DNA from: an uncultured Eubacteriales bacterium
Lineage (GTDB): Bacteria; Bacillota; Clostridia; Peptostreptococcales; Anaerovoracaceae
Length of the DNA stretch: 12,306 bases
Direction of reading: 5' to 3'
NCBI GenBank assembly: GCA_900542245.1
Contig: UQMQ01000068.1
Span: 1-12,306, forward strand
Shown: one piece after another, positions 12,187 through 12,306 of the stretch
How the letters are laid out: every line of letters starts with the position of its first letter
How positions within the stretch are numbered: the first letter of the stretch is position 1
The notes under the pieces: model-generated
Seen by the model: the letters and a program-made list of their open reading frames with translations, nothing else
What the model was told of the DNA's origin: nothing
Databases searched by the model: none
Position numbers and translations under genes: made by a program

Positions 12187-12306
12187 TTACCGCGCATGCG
12201 GGTAATCAATACCGTACTGCTTGATCTTTCTCGAAACGGTTGATGCATTGATTCCTAGCTTGGTCCCCGCTTCCCGCAGAGAACGCGATGATTGTAAAAC
12301 GGACTC
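12187..12306 (-). CDS. C-terminal Fis/TyrR-type HTH of a probable sigma-54-dependent regulator (5' part outside window)
   Basis: Reading leftward from the window edge, an open frame of 39 residues ends with TAA at 12189-12187. It contains a helix-turn-helix, SLREAGTKLGINASTVSRK, followed by IKQYGI. The pattern (S-hxxA-xxLGIxxSTVxRKhKxYGI) matches the C-terminal DNA-binding segment of NtrC/TyrR-type enhancer-binding proteins in Clostridia (Fis-like / TyrR HTH). Only this end is present, so the AAA+ and sensory domains, and the regulated genes, lie outside the window. It converges on hepT across the hairpin. What is seen is the HTH and the stop; membership of the sigma-54 activator group is an inference from the HTH style. 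Confidence 0.65.
   Translation of the reverse strand, partial: ESVLQSSRSLREAGTKLGINASTVSRKIKQYGIDYPHAR

Overview
The window looks like a moderately GC-rich Firmicutes chromosome, probably a gut Clostridia member (Oscillospirales-like). This is an inference from protein flavour, purine-rich AGGAGG-type ribosome binding sites, sigma-A-type promoters and a RelQ-type alarmone synthetase. No ribosomal RNA is present to place it more exactly. Most genes are ordinary chromosomal ones; the unusual material lies between and inside them.

Left block, minus strand (1-3953): an incomplete hotdog thioesterase, D-serine ammonia-lyase (dsdA) 4 bases upstream of it, a YfcE-type metallophosphoesterase, and a membrane-anchored endonuclease/exonuclease/phosphatase-family protein. 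Between the last two lies a roughly 420-base non-coding stretch. It holds a ~165-bp imperfect palindrome with a perfect 11-bp core hairpin, followed by four 44-bp tandem repeats that run up to the stop codon of the phosphatase-family gene.

Centre, plus strand (3993-9409): a divergent promoter pair separates the phosphatase-family gene from dnaE (DNA polymerase III alpha). This DnaE has an apparently intact PHP proofreading site, a clamp-binding motif and an unusual Gly/Arg-rich linker before its C-terminal domain. A flavodoxin-like protein and an isochorismatase/nicotinamidase-type cysteine hydrolase follow on the same strand, ending in a hairpin region.

Right block: an aldo/keto reductase with two C-terminal [4Fe-4S] motifs (minus strand) carries an in-frame insert of about 60-70 residues between its catalytic Tyr and Lys. 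The insert contains three 12-residue repeats and looks like a repeat element captured inside a gene. Its strong promoter overlaps a divergent promoter for a RelQ/YjbM-type (p)ppGpp synthetase. Then comes an AT-richer MntA-HepT toxin-antitoxin operon with its own promoter and all signature motifs intact, a bipartite hairpin terminator, and the C-terminal Fis/TyrR-type DNA-binding end of a probable sigma-54-dependent regulator cut by the window edge.

The best candidates for new biology are the coding insert in the reductase, the palindrome plus 44-bp array, and the alarmone synthetase next to a nucleotidyltransferase/HEPN toxin-antitoxin pair. None of these is proven to be a new system from sequence alone.
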